Origin: an uncultured bacterium
GTDB taxonomy: Bacteria > Bacteroidota > Bacteroidia > CAILMK01
NCBI GenBank assembly: GCA_903835275.1
Contig: CAILMK010000539.1
Span: 1-8,725 of the forward strand
Direction of reading: 5' to 3'
Length of the DNA stretch: 8,725 nt
Both the position numbers and the translations under genes were made by a program. The notes under the pieces were generated by a model. The model did no database searches, was not told the DNA's origin, and saw nothing but the letters and a program-made list of their open reading frames with translations. Below, one piece after another: positions 1 to 6,261 of this stretch (position 1 is its first letter; each line of letters starts with the position of its first letter).

Positions 1-52
1 ACTAAATGCTTAACTTGCCTTCCAATACAAGAACACAAAGAAAAAGGACGAC

Positions 53-520
53 ATGGAAAACGAATTATTATAAACGAGTAAAATTACAATTAAAGCCACT
101 GCCGAAGCAGAATGGGATGCCCTCACCAATCCTGAACAAACCAAAAAATATATGTTTGGTTGTGAAACAGTTTCCGACTGGAAAGCGGGCAGTCCCCTGG
201 AATGGAAAATGCAATGGGAAGGCAAGGAAATGACCGCCGTAAAAGGTGATATTGTAAAGATAGAACCCGGGAAGTTTTTATCCTATACCACTATAGATCC
301 CAATAACCCGATCATAGAGGATGTGCCGGAAAATTACCTCACGGTAACGTATTCCCTCGAGGAAAAAAATGATGCCACCGAACTGACCGTTACCCAGGGC
401 GATTACAACAAGGTTGCCGATGGAGAAAGGCGTTACAAGGAAGCCTGGAACGAAGGTGAAGGCTGGAATGCTATACTGATACAGATAAAGGAAATTGTGG
501 AGGAACAGATTAAGAATTAG
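53..520 (+). pseudogene. SRPBCC/AHSA1-family protein gene with in-frame stop at codon 7
   Basis: Reading from ATG 53 gives MENELL, a TAA at 71-73, and then an uninterrupted SRPBCC (Bet v1-like/AHSA1) domain in the same frame to the TAG at 518-520. Recognisable pieces are WDALTNPEQTKKYMFG near the N-terminus, the DWKAGSPLEWKM strand, YTTIDPN, ENYLTVTYSL, LTVTQGD and an amphipathic C-terminal helix. The full 155-codon span matches the usual single-domain length. AHSA1-type proteins bind hydrophobic ligands or act as co-chaperones; this one's ligand is unknown. An AAAAAGGA stretch lies just before ATG 53. The next in-frame ATG (152) falls inside the conserved KKYMFG core, so a start there would delete the first strand and helix and is unlikely to be real. 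Either the gene is a recent nonsense mutant, or the base call is wrong, or translation restarts at a non-ATG codon such as ATT 83. A degenerate TAnnTT box (TAACTTGC, 11-18) could be its promoter. Confidence 0.75.
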
Positions 521-590
521 AGATTTCTATCTCGGAATACGCTTTAATTTTCAAGTTTTCTAATTTTGAAAAAGTTGCGTCAGCTGAGAA

Positions 591-752
591 AGGCCTTGAA
601 TTAAATCGCGTTAAAAAATCTTTGGAGTTTGGGGCGTTAAAACAAAACCTTGTTTGAGCTGTTAGAATGATTGGATAGTGATAATTGAAGCAGCGAGTTT
701 GGTTTTGTTTAGCGTAGCGTGGGAAAGATTTTAGCGATTTCATTCACAGCCT
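591..752. repeat. large imperfect palindrome in the 521-868 gene-free stretch
   Basis: The 348 bases between the SRPBCC gene and rpe contain no credible gene. They hold a nested imperfect inverted repeat. Positions 591-609 (aggccttgaattaaatcgc) match the reverse complement of 734-752 at 16 of 19 bases. Positions 603-623 match that of 724-740 apart from four inserted bases. Positions 640-649 (aaacaaaacc) match 701-710 perfectly. About 50 bases separate the inner arms. The layout resembles a long hairpin with internal loops, as in MITE-like or REP-like intergenic elements. It resembles dispersed elements I recall from Bacteroidota genomes, but no second copy is present here. A small AT-rich stem (548-554 with 566-572) lies upstream. 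I see nothing else between 521 and 590. Confidence 0.6.
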
Positions 753-788
753 TGATTTTTTGGTTCTTTTGCATCAAGGCAAAAGAAC
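749..788. repeat. two overlapping inverted repeats with pseudoknot geometry
   Basis: Two perfect inverted repeats interlock. The first is gccttgat (749-756) with atcaaggc (773-780). The second is gttcttttg (763-771) with caaaagaac (780-788). The order is arm A, arm B, arm A', arm B', so the stems would form an H-type pseudoknot or be mutually exclusive. The first arm overlaps the right end of the large palindrome, so both may be parts of one element. The region lies about 70 bases before the rpe promoter. Function is unknown; it could terminate or process transcripts coming from the SRPBCC gene. Confidence 0.55.
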
Positions 789-830
789 ATCAATAAAGAA
801 GATGCTCTATTTTAAGCTCTTATAAATTAG

Positions 831-864
831 TTGACTCCAATAAATCAAAATCCCCTTATCTTTG
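831..864 (+). promoter_or_regulatory. Bacteroidota-type promoter of rpe-psd
   Basis: TATCTTTG at 857-864 matches the Bacteroidota primary sigma factor -7 consensus TAnnTTTG exactly. A TTG at 831-833 could be the -33 element, although its 23-base spacer is somewhat long. The box ends only four bases before the rpe ATG, so the transcript would begin at or within a few bases of the start codon and be leaderless or nearly so. Confidence 0.65.
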
Positions 865-868
865 CACC

Positions 869-1540
869 ATGTCCTACAAACTGGCTCCATCCATCTTATC
901 GGCTGATTTTCTGAATCTCGGAAGGGATATTGAAATGCTGAATAGCTCGGAAGCTGACTGGATCCATGTAGATGTAATGGACGGTATGTTTGTTCCCAAT
1001 ATTACTTTCGGTTTCCAGATCATCAAACAAGTGAAGCAAGTTGCAAAAAAACCTCTTGATGTTCATTTGATGATCGCACAACCTGAAAGATACATCAAAC
1101 AATTCAAGGAAGCTGGAGCAGATATCCTGACCGTGCAATACGAAGCCTGTACCCATCTCCACCGCACCATCCAACAGATCAAAGAGGAAGGAATGCAGGC
1201 GAGTGTCGCAATTAATCCGCATACGCCGGTTCTTGCGTTGCGTGATATTCTTTCAGACCTCGATATGGTTTTGCTCATGTCTGTAAATCCCGGCTTCGCT
1301 GCACAAAAGTTTATCGAACATACCTGGATCAAACTACGGGAACTGAAAGACCTTATCCATGAAAGGAAATCCCATACACTCATAGAAATTGACGGAGGCG
1401 TAAGCCTGGATAACGCGGAACATTTGTTGAAAAAAGGAGCTGATGTTTTAGTGGCAGGAAATGCAGTATTCAACACTGCTGATCCTTTGGAAACCATCAA
1501 AAAATTTAAAGAAATAAACATTCATCAATTCCAGGCATAA
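869..1540 (+). CDS. rpe: ribulose-phosphate 3-epimerase
   Basis: This cytosolic enzyme interconverts D-ribulose 5-phosphate and D-xylulose 5-phosphate in the pentose phosphate pathway. The 223-residue length is normal for this TIM-barrel family. Visible motifs in order are LAPSILSADF (residues 5-14), HVDVMDGMFVPN (33-44), DVHLMI (64-69), SVNPGF (138-143) and IEIDGGV (172-178). The expected metal and catalytic residues are all present: H33, D35, H66 and D175, with D35 and D175 as the acid/base pair. S9 is the usual substrate-site serine. C-terminal VAGNAVF is the phosphate-binding loop region. The start at ATG 869 is fixed by alignment of the N-terminal strand and by the promoter just upstream. 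psd follows 35 bases downstream on the same strand with no terminator between them. The family assignment is secure. Confidence 0.97.
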   Translation: MSYKLAPSILSADFLNLGRDIEMLNSSEADWIHVDVMDGMFVPNITFGFQIIKQVKQVAKKPLDVHLMIAQPERYIKQFKEAGADILTVQYEACTHLHRTIQQIKEEGMQASVAINPHTPVLALRDILSDLDMVLLMSVNPGFAAQKFIEHTWIKLRELKDLIHERKSHTLIEIDGGVSLDNAEHLLKKGADVLVAGNAVFNTADPLETIKKFKEINIHQFQA

Positions 1541-1575
1541 GATCCGGAATTCTAAAAATTATTAAATACTATTAC

Positions 1576-2232
1576 ATGACTATTCACAGGGAAGGAAGAA
1601 CATTTTTACTGGCAGTATTGCTCATTTTAGCAGGCATCAATTTTACATTATGGTATCTGGATGTGCATATTGTCTTTTATTTATTCCTTGCACTTTCAAT
1701 AGTTATGATGGGTCTGTTTACGCAGTTCTTCCGCGTACCTAACCGCAAGCTTACAAATGATCCCACACTGGTGGTTTCCCCGGCGGATGGCAAGGTGGTG
1801 GTTATCGAAAAAGTTTTTGAAGATGAATACCTGAAGGAAGAACGCATACAGGTTTCTGTATTCATGTCGCCTTTCAATGTGCACCAGAACCGTGTTCCGG
1901 TATCAGGTACTGTGGAGTATTACAAATATCACGTAGGTGAATACCTCGTGGCTTACCATCCAAAATCGTCCCAGCTGAATGAACGCAATACAGCCGTTAT
2001 CACTACTGCGGGTGGCACCAAGCTACTGATGCGCCAGATAGCAGGTGCAGTGGCAAGGCGTATCCGTTTCTACCTCAAAGAAGGACAAAAAGTAGAGCAG
2101 GGTCAGGAACTGGGCTTCATCAAGTTCGGTTCACGCATGGATATATTCCTTCCTTTGGATGCAGATATTAAAGTTGCCATCGGTGATAAAACCAAGGCAG
2201 GCGTAAGTATCCTTGCAAGTTTGAAGGAGTAA
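1576..2232 (+). CDS. psd: phosphatidylserine decarboxylase (short, type II/archaeal-like proenzyme)
   Basis: This enzyme decarboxylates phosphatidylserine to phosphatidylethanolamine, the last step of PE synthesis, at the inner membrane. The 218-residue length fits the short Psd class. Two hydrophobic segments (about 10-28 and 33-51) anchor the N-terminus. SPADG (68-72, with D71) and FNVHQNRVP (100-108, with H103) supply the Asp and His of the self-processing triad. FGSRMD (184-189) is the processing site: cleavage between G185 and S186 would make a membrane-bound beta chain of 185 residues and a 33-residue alpha chain with an N-terminal pyruvoyl group from S186. No pssA (phosphatidylserine synthase) lies beside it in this window. 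It probably shares the rpe promoter. An alternative is a paralogous decarboxylase-like protein, but all processing residues are intact. Confidence 0.94.
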   Translation: MTIHREGRTFLLAVLLILAGINFTLWYLDVHIVFYLFLALSIVMMGLFTQFFRVPNRKLTNDPTLVVSPADGKVVVIEKVFEDEYLKEERIQVSVFMSPFNVHQNRVPVSGTVEYYKYHVGEYLVAYHPKSSQLNERNTAVITTAGGTKLLMRQIAGAVARRIRFYLKEGQKVEQGQELGFIKFGSRMDIFLPLDADIKVAIGDKTKAGVSILASLKE

Positions 2233-2252
2233 TATACAAGTCTGCGCTTTCG

Positions 2253-2278
2253 CTGGCGCGAGCGGACGCTCGTGCCAG
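2253..2278. terminator. GC-rich hairpin between convergent genes, possibly a repeat-derived bidirectional terminator
   Basis: Positions 2253-2264 pair with 2267-2278: eleven Watson-Crick pairs and one G-U pair around a two-base centre (ctggcgcgagcg, ga, cgctcgtgccag). It sits between the stop of psd (2232) and the stop of the convergent lipoprotein gene (2294). There is no U-tract on either strand, so it is not a classical intrinsic terminator. It is much richer in GC than its surroundings and resembles dispersed hairpin repeats recalled from Bacteroidota intergenic regions. Confidence 0.55.
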
Positions 2279-2293
2279 GACATCACTTAACTA

Positions 2294-2773
2294 CTACGGC
2301 TTCACATTCGTAAAACTTCCTTTTGTTATCAGGATTTTTTTCTTTGCTGAATTTATTGCACTGAATTGAAAAGTACCGGATACCATTCCGCTTGCCGTAT
2401 CCAGTGAAGAAATAAACGCGCTACCGGTATCAATCTGATAAATAGATTTAATTCCGTGATACTGATAAAAAGTATTGCCATCCAATCCCTGTTTTCCAGT
2501 TTTCATTTTGCCCGTTTGGGTAATGGAAAAGGCAACTCCAACAGAATTGGAATCCTTATCATAAGCAATAACCCCTTGATTTGTGGGCATTGGATTATTT
2601 AAACTCGTAATAGGAATTAAGAATGGAGATTTCCCCTGCCATAGTGTATCATTGAGATACATAGAGAGACTTGCCTGAAGCGTATTTGCATTTGCAGAAC
2701 TTCCGGCTTCATGATCTTTTTTGCATGCCGAAACAATTACAATTATTGTCAGAAAATAATATTTTGTCTTCAC
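2294..2773 (-). CDS. small lipoprotein of unknown function (paralogue of the next gene upstream)
   Basis: The product is 159 residues. From GTG 2773 it begins MKTKYYFLTIIVIVSAC, a good lipoprotein signal peptide with the lipidated Cys at 17, followed by KKD. The reading frame is open to a TTG at 2794, but that TTG lies inside the -7 promoter box (2792-2799), so the GTG start is preferred. The mature part has a short low-complexity linker, then YLNDTLWQG (39-47) and a C-terminal SGTFQFSA...ITKGSFTNV (132-157). This layout resembles small Bacteroidota lipoproteins with DUF6252-like domains, which have a predicted beta-rich fold. The WQG and SGTF...F.NV motifs are shared with the gene at 2800-3288, so the two are diverged tandem duplicates. 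Function is unknown. It is probably periplasmic or anchored in the outer membrane. Confidence 0.8.
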   Translation of the reverse strand: MKTKYYFLTIIVIVSACKKDHEAGSSANANTLQASLSMYLNDTLWQGKSPFLIPITSLNNPMPTNQGVIAYDKDSNSVGVAFSITQTGKMKTGKQGLDGNTFYQYHGIKSIYQIDTGSAFISSLDTASGMVSGTFQFSAINSAKKKILITKGSFTNVKP

Positions 2774-2791
2774 CGGGTATTTTTTGAAGCA

Positions 2792-2799
2792 CAAATATA
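2792..2799 (-). promoter_or_regulatory. internal promoter -7 box of the downstream lipoprotein gene
   Basis: On the - strand this reads TATATTTG, an exact match to TAnnTTTG. It directly abuts the TAG stop of the upstream lipoprotein gene (2800-2802) and would give a leader of roughly a dozen bases before GTG 2773. No clear TTG -33 element is seen. A perfect 12-base palindrome, acctgtacaggt (2802-2813), lies just upstream, where an operator could sit, but it is also the 3' end of the preceding coding sequence and may be chance. Confidence 0.5.
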
Positions 2800-3288
2800 C
2801 TACCTGTACAGGTTAACATTCGCGAAATATCCCCTGTTTATAAAAACTGCTTTGTTATTGGCCGGATCATTTGCGGCAATGATAAAGGTCCCTGAAATAA
2901 TATTTTTTTGCATATTATACGATGTAATCGTAATGCTACCATTCCCGATAACATAAGTTTCTCTTCCTATGGAATAAGATGTTATCCCAAGAAAACTTTG
3001 TTGCTTTCCAACAATAATTTTGGAAAATGCCATCAACAATACACTTGAATTTGGACCGCCCGCATGAATGGAATAAGTGGAATCGGAGGCCCCGCCAAAT
3101 ACAGATGCATCCGCATAGGGATCCGTTCCCTGCCAGAAGGTATCATTTACATCCATATTCAAAGTTGGTTTGGATGGATCCGTAGTTATAGCCGAGCCTC
3201 CAGTTGTAGATGTTGTATTATCTGCTTTTTTACAGGCAAAAGTCAACGATAAGAGCAGCAGGAGATAAAGTTTGTTTTTCATCATCAT
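2800..3288 (-). CDS. small lipoprotein of unknown function
   Basis: The product is 162 residues. It starts with three consecutive ATG codons (3288, 3285, 3282); any may be used, and the third still gives a complete signal peptide. The hydrophobic stretch YLLLLLSLTFA ends at Cys19, followed by KKAD, a typical Bacteroidota lipoprotein start. A Thr/Ser/Gly-rich linker (about 24-40) precedes the folded part. VNDTFWQG (47-54) and SGTF...FINRGYFANV (132-158) align with the same motifs in the neighbouring gene at 2294-2773. No enzymatic or binding motif is recognisable. It is divergent from the cation transporter gene, with about 100 bases between them, but nothing in the sequence shows that the two are functionally linked. 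Confidence 0.85.
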   Translation of the reverse strand: MMMKNKLYLLLLLSLTFACKKADNTTSTTGGSAITTDPSKPTLNMDVNDTFWQGTDPYADASVFGGASDSTYSIHAGGPNSSVLLMAFSKIIVGKQQSFLGITSYSIGRETYVIGNGSITITSYNMQKNIISGTFIIAANDPANNKAVFINRGYFANVNLYR

Positions 3289-3363
3289 TTATTTTAGGGC
3301 AATTTAAAAGACTTTGAAGTTTCGTCCAAATAATTAGAAGGACAAAAATTTAGATTTATCCCG

Positions 3364-3370
3364 TACTTTG
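3364..3370 (+). promoter_or_regulatory. possible -7 box of the cation transporter gene
   Basis: TACTTTG, one base shorter than the TAnnTTTG consensus, lies 20 bases before the proposed TTG start at 3391. No convincing -33 TTG is visible upstream. The 3289-3390 interval must also contain the promoter of the divergent lipoprotein gene, but I see no good match on that strand. Confidence 0.35.
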
Positions 3371-3390
3371 CAACGAATTAAACAAGTTCC

Positions 3391-4374
3391 TTGCAAGCCT
3401 CCAGAGAAAATTATTCCTTTCAAAAGGTAATTATTGTCATAGCTATCTTCCTCTTTATCTTGAAGATGGTGGCATGGTATATTACCAATTCAGTAGCCAT
3501 CCTTACCGATGGGCTGGAAAGCATTGTGAACATCATCACGGCATTTATCGGTTTATACAGCCTGTATCTTTCCGCACTTCCCAAGGATAATAACCATCCA
3601 TACGGACATGGAAAAGCAGAATTTATCTCCGCCGGAATAGAAGGAACGCTTATTTCCGTTACCGGACTGATCATTATTTATGAAGCTATAAATAACCTCA
3701 AGCACCCACATATATTGGGGAAGCTGGATTACGGTATTGCACTGATCGCAGCCACTAGTATTATTAATTTTCTTGTTGGATTTGCAGCTGTCCGCAAAGG
3801 AAAAAAGAATCATTCGCTTGCACTTATTGCCAGTGGAAAACATCTGGAGAGTGATACTTATTCCACCATTGGAATTGTAGTTGGATTGATACTGATATAC
3901 TTTACGCATCTTGTGTGGCTGGATAGCGTCATCGCGCTTGTGTATGCAATGATCATTATCGTTACAGGATATAAAATCATGCGTTCTTCAATAGCGGGCA
4001 TCATGGATGAAGCTGATAAAAAGCTCCTCGATGAAGTGGTGGAATACCTGAACAATTCGCGCACAAAAAACTGGATAGACCTGCATAACCTCCGCATCAT
4101 AAAATACGGCGCCATATTGCATCTTGATTGCCATCTTACTGTTCCCTGGTATCTTACGGTTCGTGAAGCGCATGATGAGGTAAAACTACTCGAGGATACC
4201 GTAAAAAACAAATACGGAATCAGTGTGGAAATGTTTGTTCATTTGGATGGATGCGAGCCATTTTCATGTCCTCTTTGTCAGAAGGAAGATTGCAAGGTAC
4301 GGCAACATCCATTCGTTTCCACCATGGAATGGACGGTGGAAAATATCTCCAAGAACATCAAGCATCAGCTGTGA
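3391..4374 (+). CDS. cation diffusion facilitator (CDF) family transporter with Cys-rich tail
   Basis: The product is 327 residues and would be an inner-membrane divalent cation/proton antiporter exporting Zn, Fe, Co or similar metals. Six hydrophobic segments lie at about 11-32, 36-61, 83-101, 115-135, 157-174 and 176-194, followed by a cytosolic domain. Family motifs include ILTDGLESIVN (37-47), HPYGHGKAE (69-77) and HLESDTYSTIG (151-161). The TM5 metal pair H151/D155 is present. The TM2 positions that are His/Asp and Asp in ZitB or YiiP appear here as E43 and N47. The tail contains HLDGCEPFSCPLCQKEDC (284-301), giving Cys at 288, 293, 296 and 301 and a plausible extra metal site. The start is TTG 3391, the only usual start codon between an in-frame stop at 3379 and the first membrane helix. 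Metal specificity cannot be read from sequence. Confidence 0.92.
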   Translation: MQASRENYSFQKVIIVIAIFLFILKMVAWYITNSVAILTDGLESIVNIITAFIGLYSLYLSALPKDNNHPYGHGKAEFISAGIEGTLISVTGLIIIYEAINNLKHPHILGKLDYGIALIAATSIINFLVGFAAVRKGKKNHSLALIASGKHLESDTYSTIGIVVGLILIYFTHLVWLDSVIALVYAMIIIVTGYKIMRSSIAGIMDEADKKLLDEVVEYLNNSRTKNWIDLHNLRIIKYGAILHLDCHLTVPWYLTVREAHDEVKLLEDTVKNKYGISVEMFVHLDGCEPFSCPLCQKEDCKVRQHPFVSTMEWTVENISKNIKHQL

Positions 4375-4402
4375 GAAAATATTGAATATTGAAGTTAAAT
4401 TT

Positions 4403-4494
4403 CTCTGTGTAACTCTGCATTTACTCTGTGTGGCTCCGTGTAAGAATTTTGTTTCACTGAGTTACCCTGGGAAAGTTCAAAGAGAACCACAGAG
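4403..4494. repeat. inverted array of CTCTGTG-like units between convergent genes
   Basis: On the + strand, units resembling ctctgtg begin at 4403, 4413, 4424 and 4434 (the second and fourth imperfect), with spacings of 10, 11 and 10 bases. On the - strand, similar units begin at 4494 (ctctgtg), 4484 (ctcttt) and 4461 (ctcagtg). The two halves point towards each other, so actctgtg near 4423-4430 can pair with cacagagt at 4488-4495. The element fills almost all of the 122 bases between the CDF gene and the convergent PP-loop ATPase gene. It may act as a transcript-end structure. It resembles dispersed intergenic repeats recalled from Bacteroidota. Confidence 0.55.
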
Positions 4495-4496
4495 TT

Positions 4497-5210
4497 TTAC
4501 ATAATCTCCAAATCACAATACCAAAAACCTTTCGTCTCTCCTTCCGGCAAAGTTCCTGCAGACAATGGCCTGTACACTTTTTCTCCTGTCTCAAATTTAA
4601 CAGGTGATTTAAAAATGGGACCATCAAAACAAAAGGTATGGAATTCACCGTTCTCTCCGCAGGGATCTACATTGGCAGGAAGCGATGAAATAAATTCAGT
4701 ATCAATTTCCACTCCCACTTCTTTTTCCCCAAGAAATGCATCATTTACACAACAGGTAATGGTACGAAATCCCAGATTTAAAAACTGATGAATTAATTCC
4801 TTTGTGTCTCTTTTCCATAGCGGGAATACTGCCTTCATTCTCACTTTTGCAAGATTGTTTTCACGGTATTCACGCAGGTCTTCCAAAAATATATCTCCAA
4901 AAATAACATGCTCGATTCCCTCGGATTTCAATTCAATCAGCATGGCCTCCATCTTTTGTTCGTATTCAGCATTGCTGCCTACAGATACATAAACTTTCTT
5001 CAAAGGGATGCCAATACTGGCAGCCTGTGCTTCCAATAATTCCTCTCTTACTCCATGCATGGATATCCGCTTGAATTCCTCGCTCAGGGTAGTAAGCAAA
5101 TACTTCACTTCATACTCGCCCTGTTTTTGTATTTCATACAAGGCAAGTGAGGAGTCCTTGCCGCCACTCCAGCAAAATATTGCCTTTTGTTTTTCTTTTC
5201 TATCGTCCAT
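4497..5210 (-). CDS. Dph6/COG2102-type PP-loop ATP pyrophosphatase
   Basis: The product is 237 residues and forms a single N-type ATP pyrophosphatase domain. The PP-loop SGGKDSS is at 15-21. Further family motifs are HGVREELLEAQA (52-63), FGDIFLEDLREYREN (104-118), PLW (130-132) and the signature CGENGEFHTF (184-193). In archaea and eukaryotes this family includes diphthine-ammonia ligase, which amidates diphthine on elongation factor 2. Bacteria do not make diphthamide, so the automatic name would be misleading. Such enzymes normally adenylate a carboxylate and join it to ammonia or an amine. It is the last gene of the B12-uptake-like operon, 16 bases after the propeller lipoprotein gene, which suggests a role in corrinoid metabolism, such as amidation or remodelling of an imported corrinoid. 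I recall similar B12 linkage for COG2102 genes, but the substrate is unproven. Confidence 0.88.
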   Translation of the reverse strand: MDDRKEKQKAIFCWSGGKDSSLALYEIQKQGEYEVKYLLTTLSEEFKRISMHGVREELLEAQAASIGIPLKKVYVSVGSNAEYEQKMEAMLIELKSEGIEHVIFGDIFLEDLREYRENNLAKVRMKAVFPLWKRDTKELIHQFLNLGFRTITCCVNDAFLGEKEVGVEIDTEFISSLPANVDPCGENGEFHTFCFDGPIFKSPVKFETGEKVYRPLSAGTLPEGETKGFWYCDLEIM

Positions 5211-5226
5211 GGTCTATAGTCGATTT

Positions 5227-6258
5227 TTACTTCACAAAAGTAAAATCTCCCGGGCCGGGATCGGTGCGGCAGGAATCTAAAGGGGTACCATCAGCGCGGT
5301 AGCGGAATACGATGCCTGGCTGGATAAAATCCAGCGCATCGCTGCCATAGATGATGCCTGTTGCGTTATCTATGCCCAGACCATAGTATTTGTGCGCTCC
5401 GGGCTTGATGAAAGGCTGTGCAGGCAATGAGGTCTCGCTGATACCCATTCGGTAAATACCATTATCCAGGAATAAAACGCTATCCATGGTGGCATTTAGC
5501 TTCAGGCGTGTCGGCGCATCACTGGTGGTTGGGAATGTCAGCGTCAATAAAACCTTGTGTGTTACAGGATCTATACGGTGCAGGTTGGCGGGTTTAGTTT
5601 TGCGATAGGCATTGGTAAGCACCCATAATTTATCTTCCTTGTCCTTTACGATCCACTGCGGCTCCTCCCCTACCGGAATGGAATCGGTGATTTTTTCATT
5701 CACAGGATCAATGACCAATACGCAATATCCGTTCTTTACCTTGGTAACAAAAAGTTCATCATTAAAGAGCACCATTTGTTCCGTCCATCCCGATGCCGCG
5801 ATCTTTGACTTGATCTTCATATCCGAACCCAATACCCAGACGCCATTGGCTCCAATATCAGAAACAAACGCCTTGTCATTATAAGGAATATAATAACGTG
5901 GCGAATTAAATCCTGTAATACTCGTAGTAGTTTTGAAGGTGGATGCATCCACCACTTCTATTTTCTGGGAATTATTTACCACGAGAAAATAATGGCTTCC
6001 GTCACCATACATACTCTCGAATACATCACCGAGTGGATAGCCATTGATCGTTTGGAAAATATTTGTTTCCGTTTGTTTGGTATCCCTGTGATAAAAAGAA
6101 ACACCTGCATTTCCGTACGTAAAATTTCCTTCGCACACAACAAATACTCCGTTGGAAAATGTCTTACCGCTGGTGGTGGTTTGTTTCGGAGAATCTTTTT
6201 TGCAGGCTGATATTAGACCAGCAAATAATATTAAGCCGACATAAAATATATTTTTCAT
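5227..6258 (-). CDS. BtuG-like beta-propeller surface lipoprotein (DUF5074/YncE type)
   Basis: The product is 343 residues. It begins MKNIFYVGLILFAGLISAC, a lipoprotein signal with Cys19 followed by KKD. The mature part shows propeller repeats and BtuG/DUF5074 hallmarks: GVFVVCEGNFTYGNAG, GYPLGDVFESM, VVNNSQKIEVVD, SPRYYIPYNDKAFVSD, VGEEPQWIV and a C-terminal DPGPGDFTFVK. In Bacteroides, BtuG is a surface propeller lipoprotein that binds cobalamin very tightly and caps BtuB. The same role is inferred here because the gene follows a BtuB-like receptor gene. The frame stays open back to an ATG at 6399 that overlaps the receptor stop, but that start would put 47 residues encoded by a repeat element before the signal peptide, so ATG 6258 is chosen. 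The ligand is inferred from family and context. Confidence 0.88.
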   Translation of the reverse strand: MKNIFYVGLILFAGLISACKKDSPKQTTTSGKTFSNGVFVVCEGNFTYGNAGVSFYHRDTKQTETNIFQTINGYPLGDVFESMYGDGSHYFLVVNNSQKIEVVDASTFKTTTSITGFNSPRYYIPYNDKAFVSDIGANGVWVLGSDMKIKSKIAASGWTEQMVLFNDELFVTKVKNGYCVLVIDPVNEKITDSIPVGEEPQWIVKDKEDKLWVLTNAYRKTKPANLHRIDPVTHKVLLTLTFPTTSDAPTRLKLNATMDSVLFLDNGIYRMGISETSLPAQPFIKPGAHKYYGLGIDNATGIIYGSDALDFIQPGIVFRYRADGTPLDSCRTDPGPGDFTFVK

Positions 6259-6261
6259 CAC

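Noticed and set aside
6..233. 75-residue open frame at the left end (+ strand)
   Set aside because: It is a basic, low-complexity translation overlapping the SRPBCC frame, which has clear family motifs.
152..520. SRPBCC gene starting at ATG 152
   Set aside because: That Met is within the conserved KKYMFG core; the preceding in-frame sequence clearly encodes the domain's first strand and helix.
510..743. 77-residue open frame on the - strand in the gene-free stretch
   Set aside because: It lies in the palindromic element, shows no domain or signal peptide, and appears to be a by-product of the repeat.
2774..2794. TTG 2794 as start of the downstream lipoprotein
   Set aside because: The TTG is part of the TATATTTG promoter box; GTG 2773 gives a standard lipoprotein signal peptide.
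4403..4494. CRISPR-like array
   Set aside because: The units are about 7 bases with 3-4 base gaps and are inverted between halves, unlike CRISPR repeats and spacers; no cas genes are present.
4497..5210. Naming the PP-loop protein diphthine-ammonia ligase
   Set aside because: Bacteria lack diphthamide and its pathway, so the name would assert an unsupported substrate.
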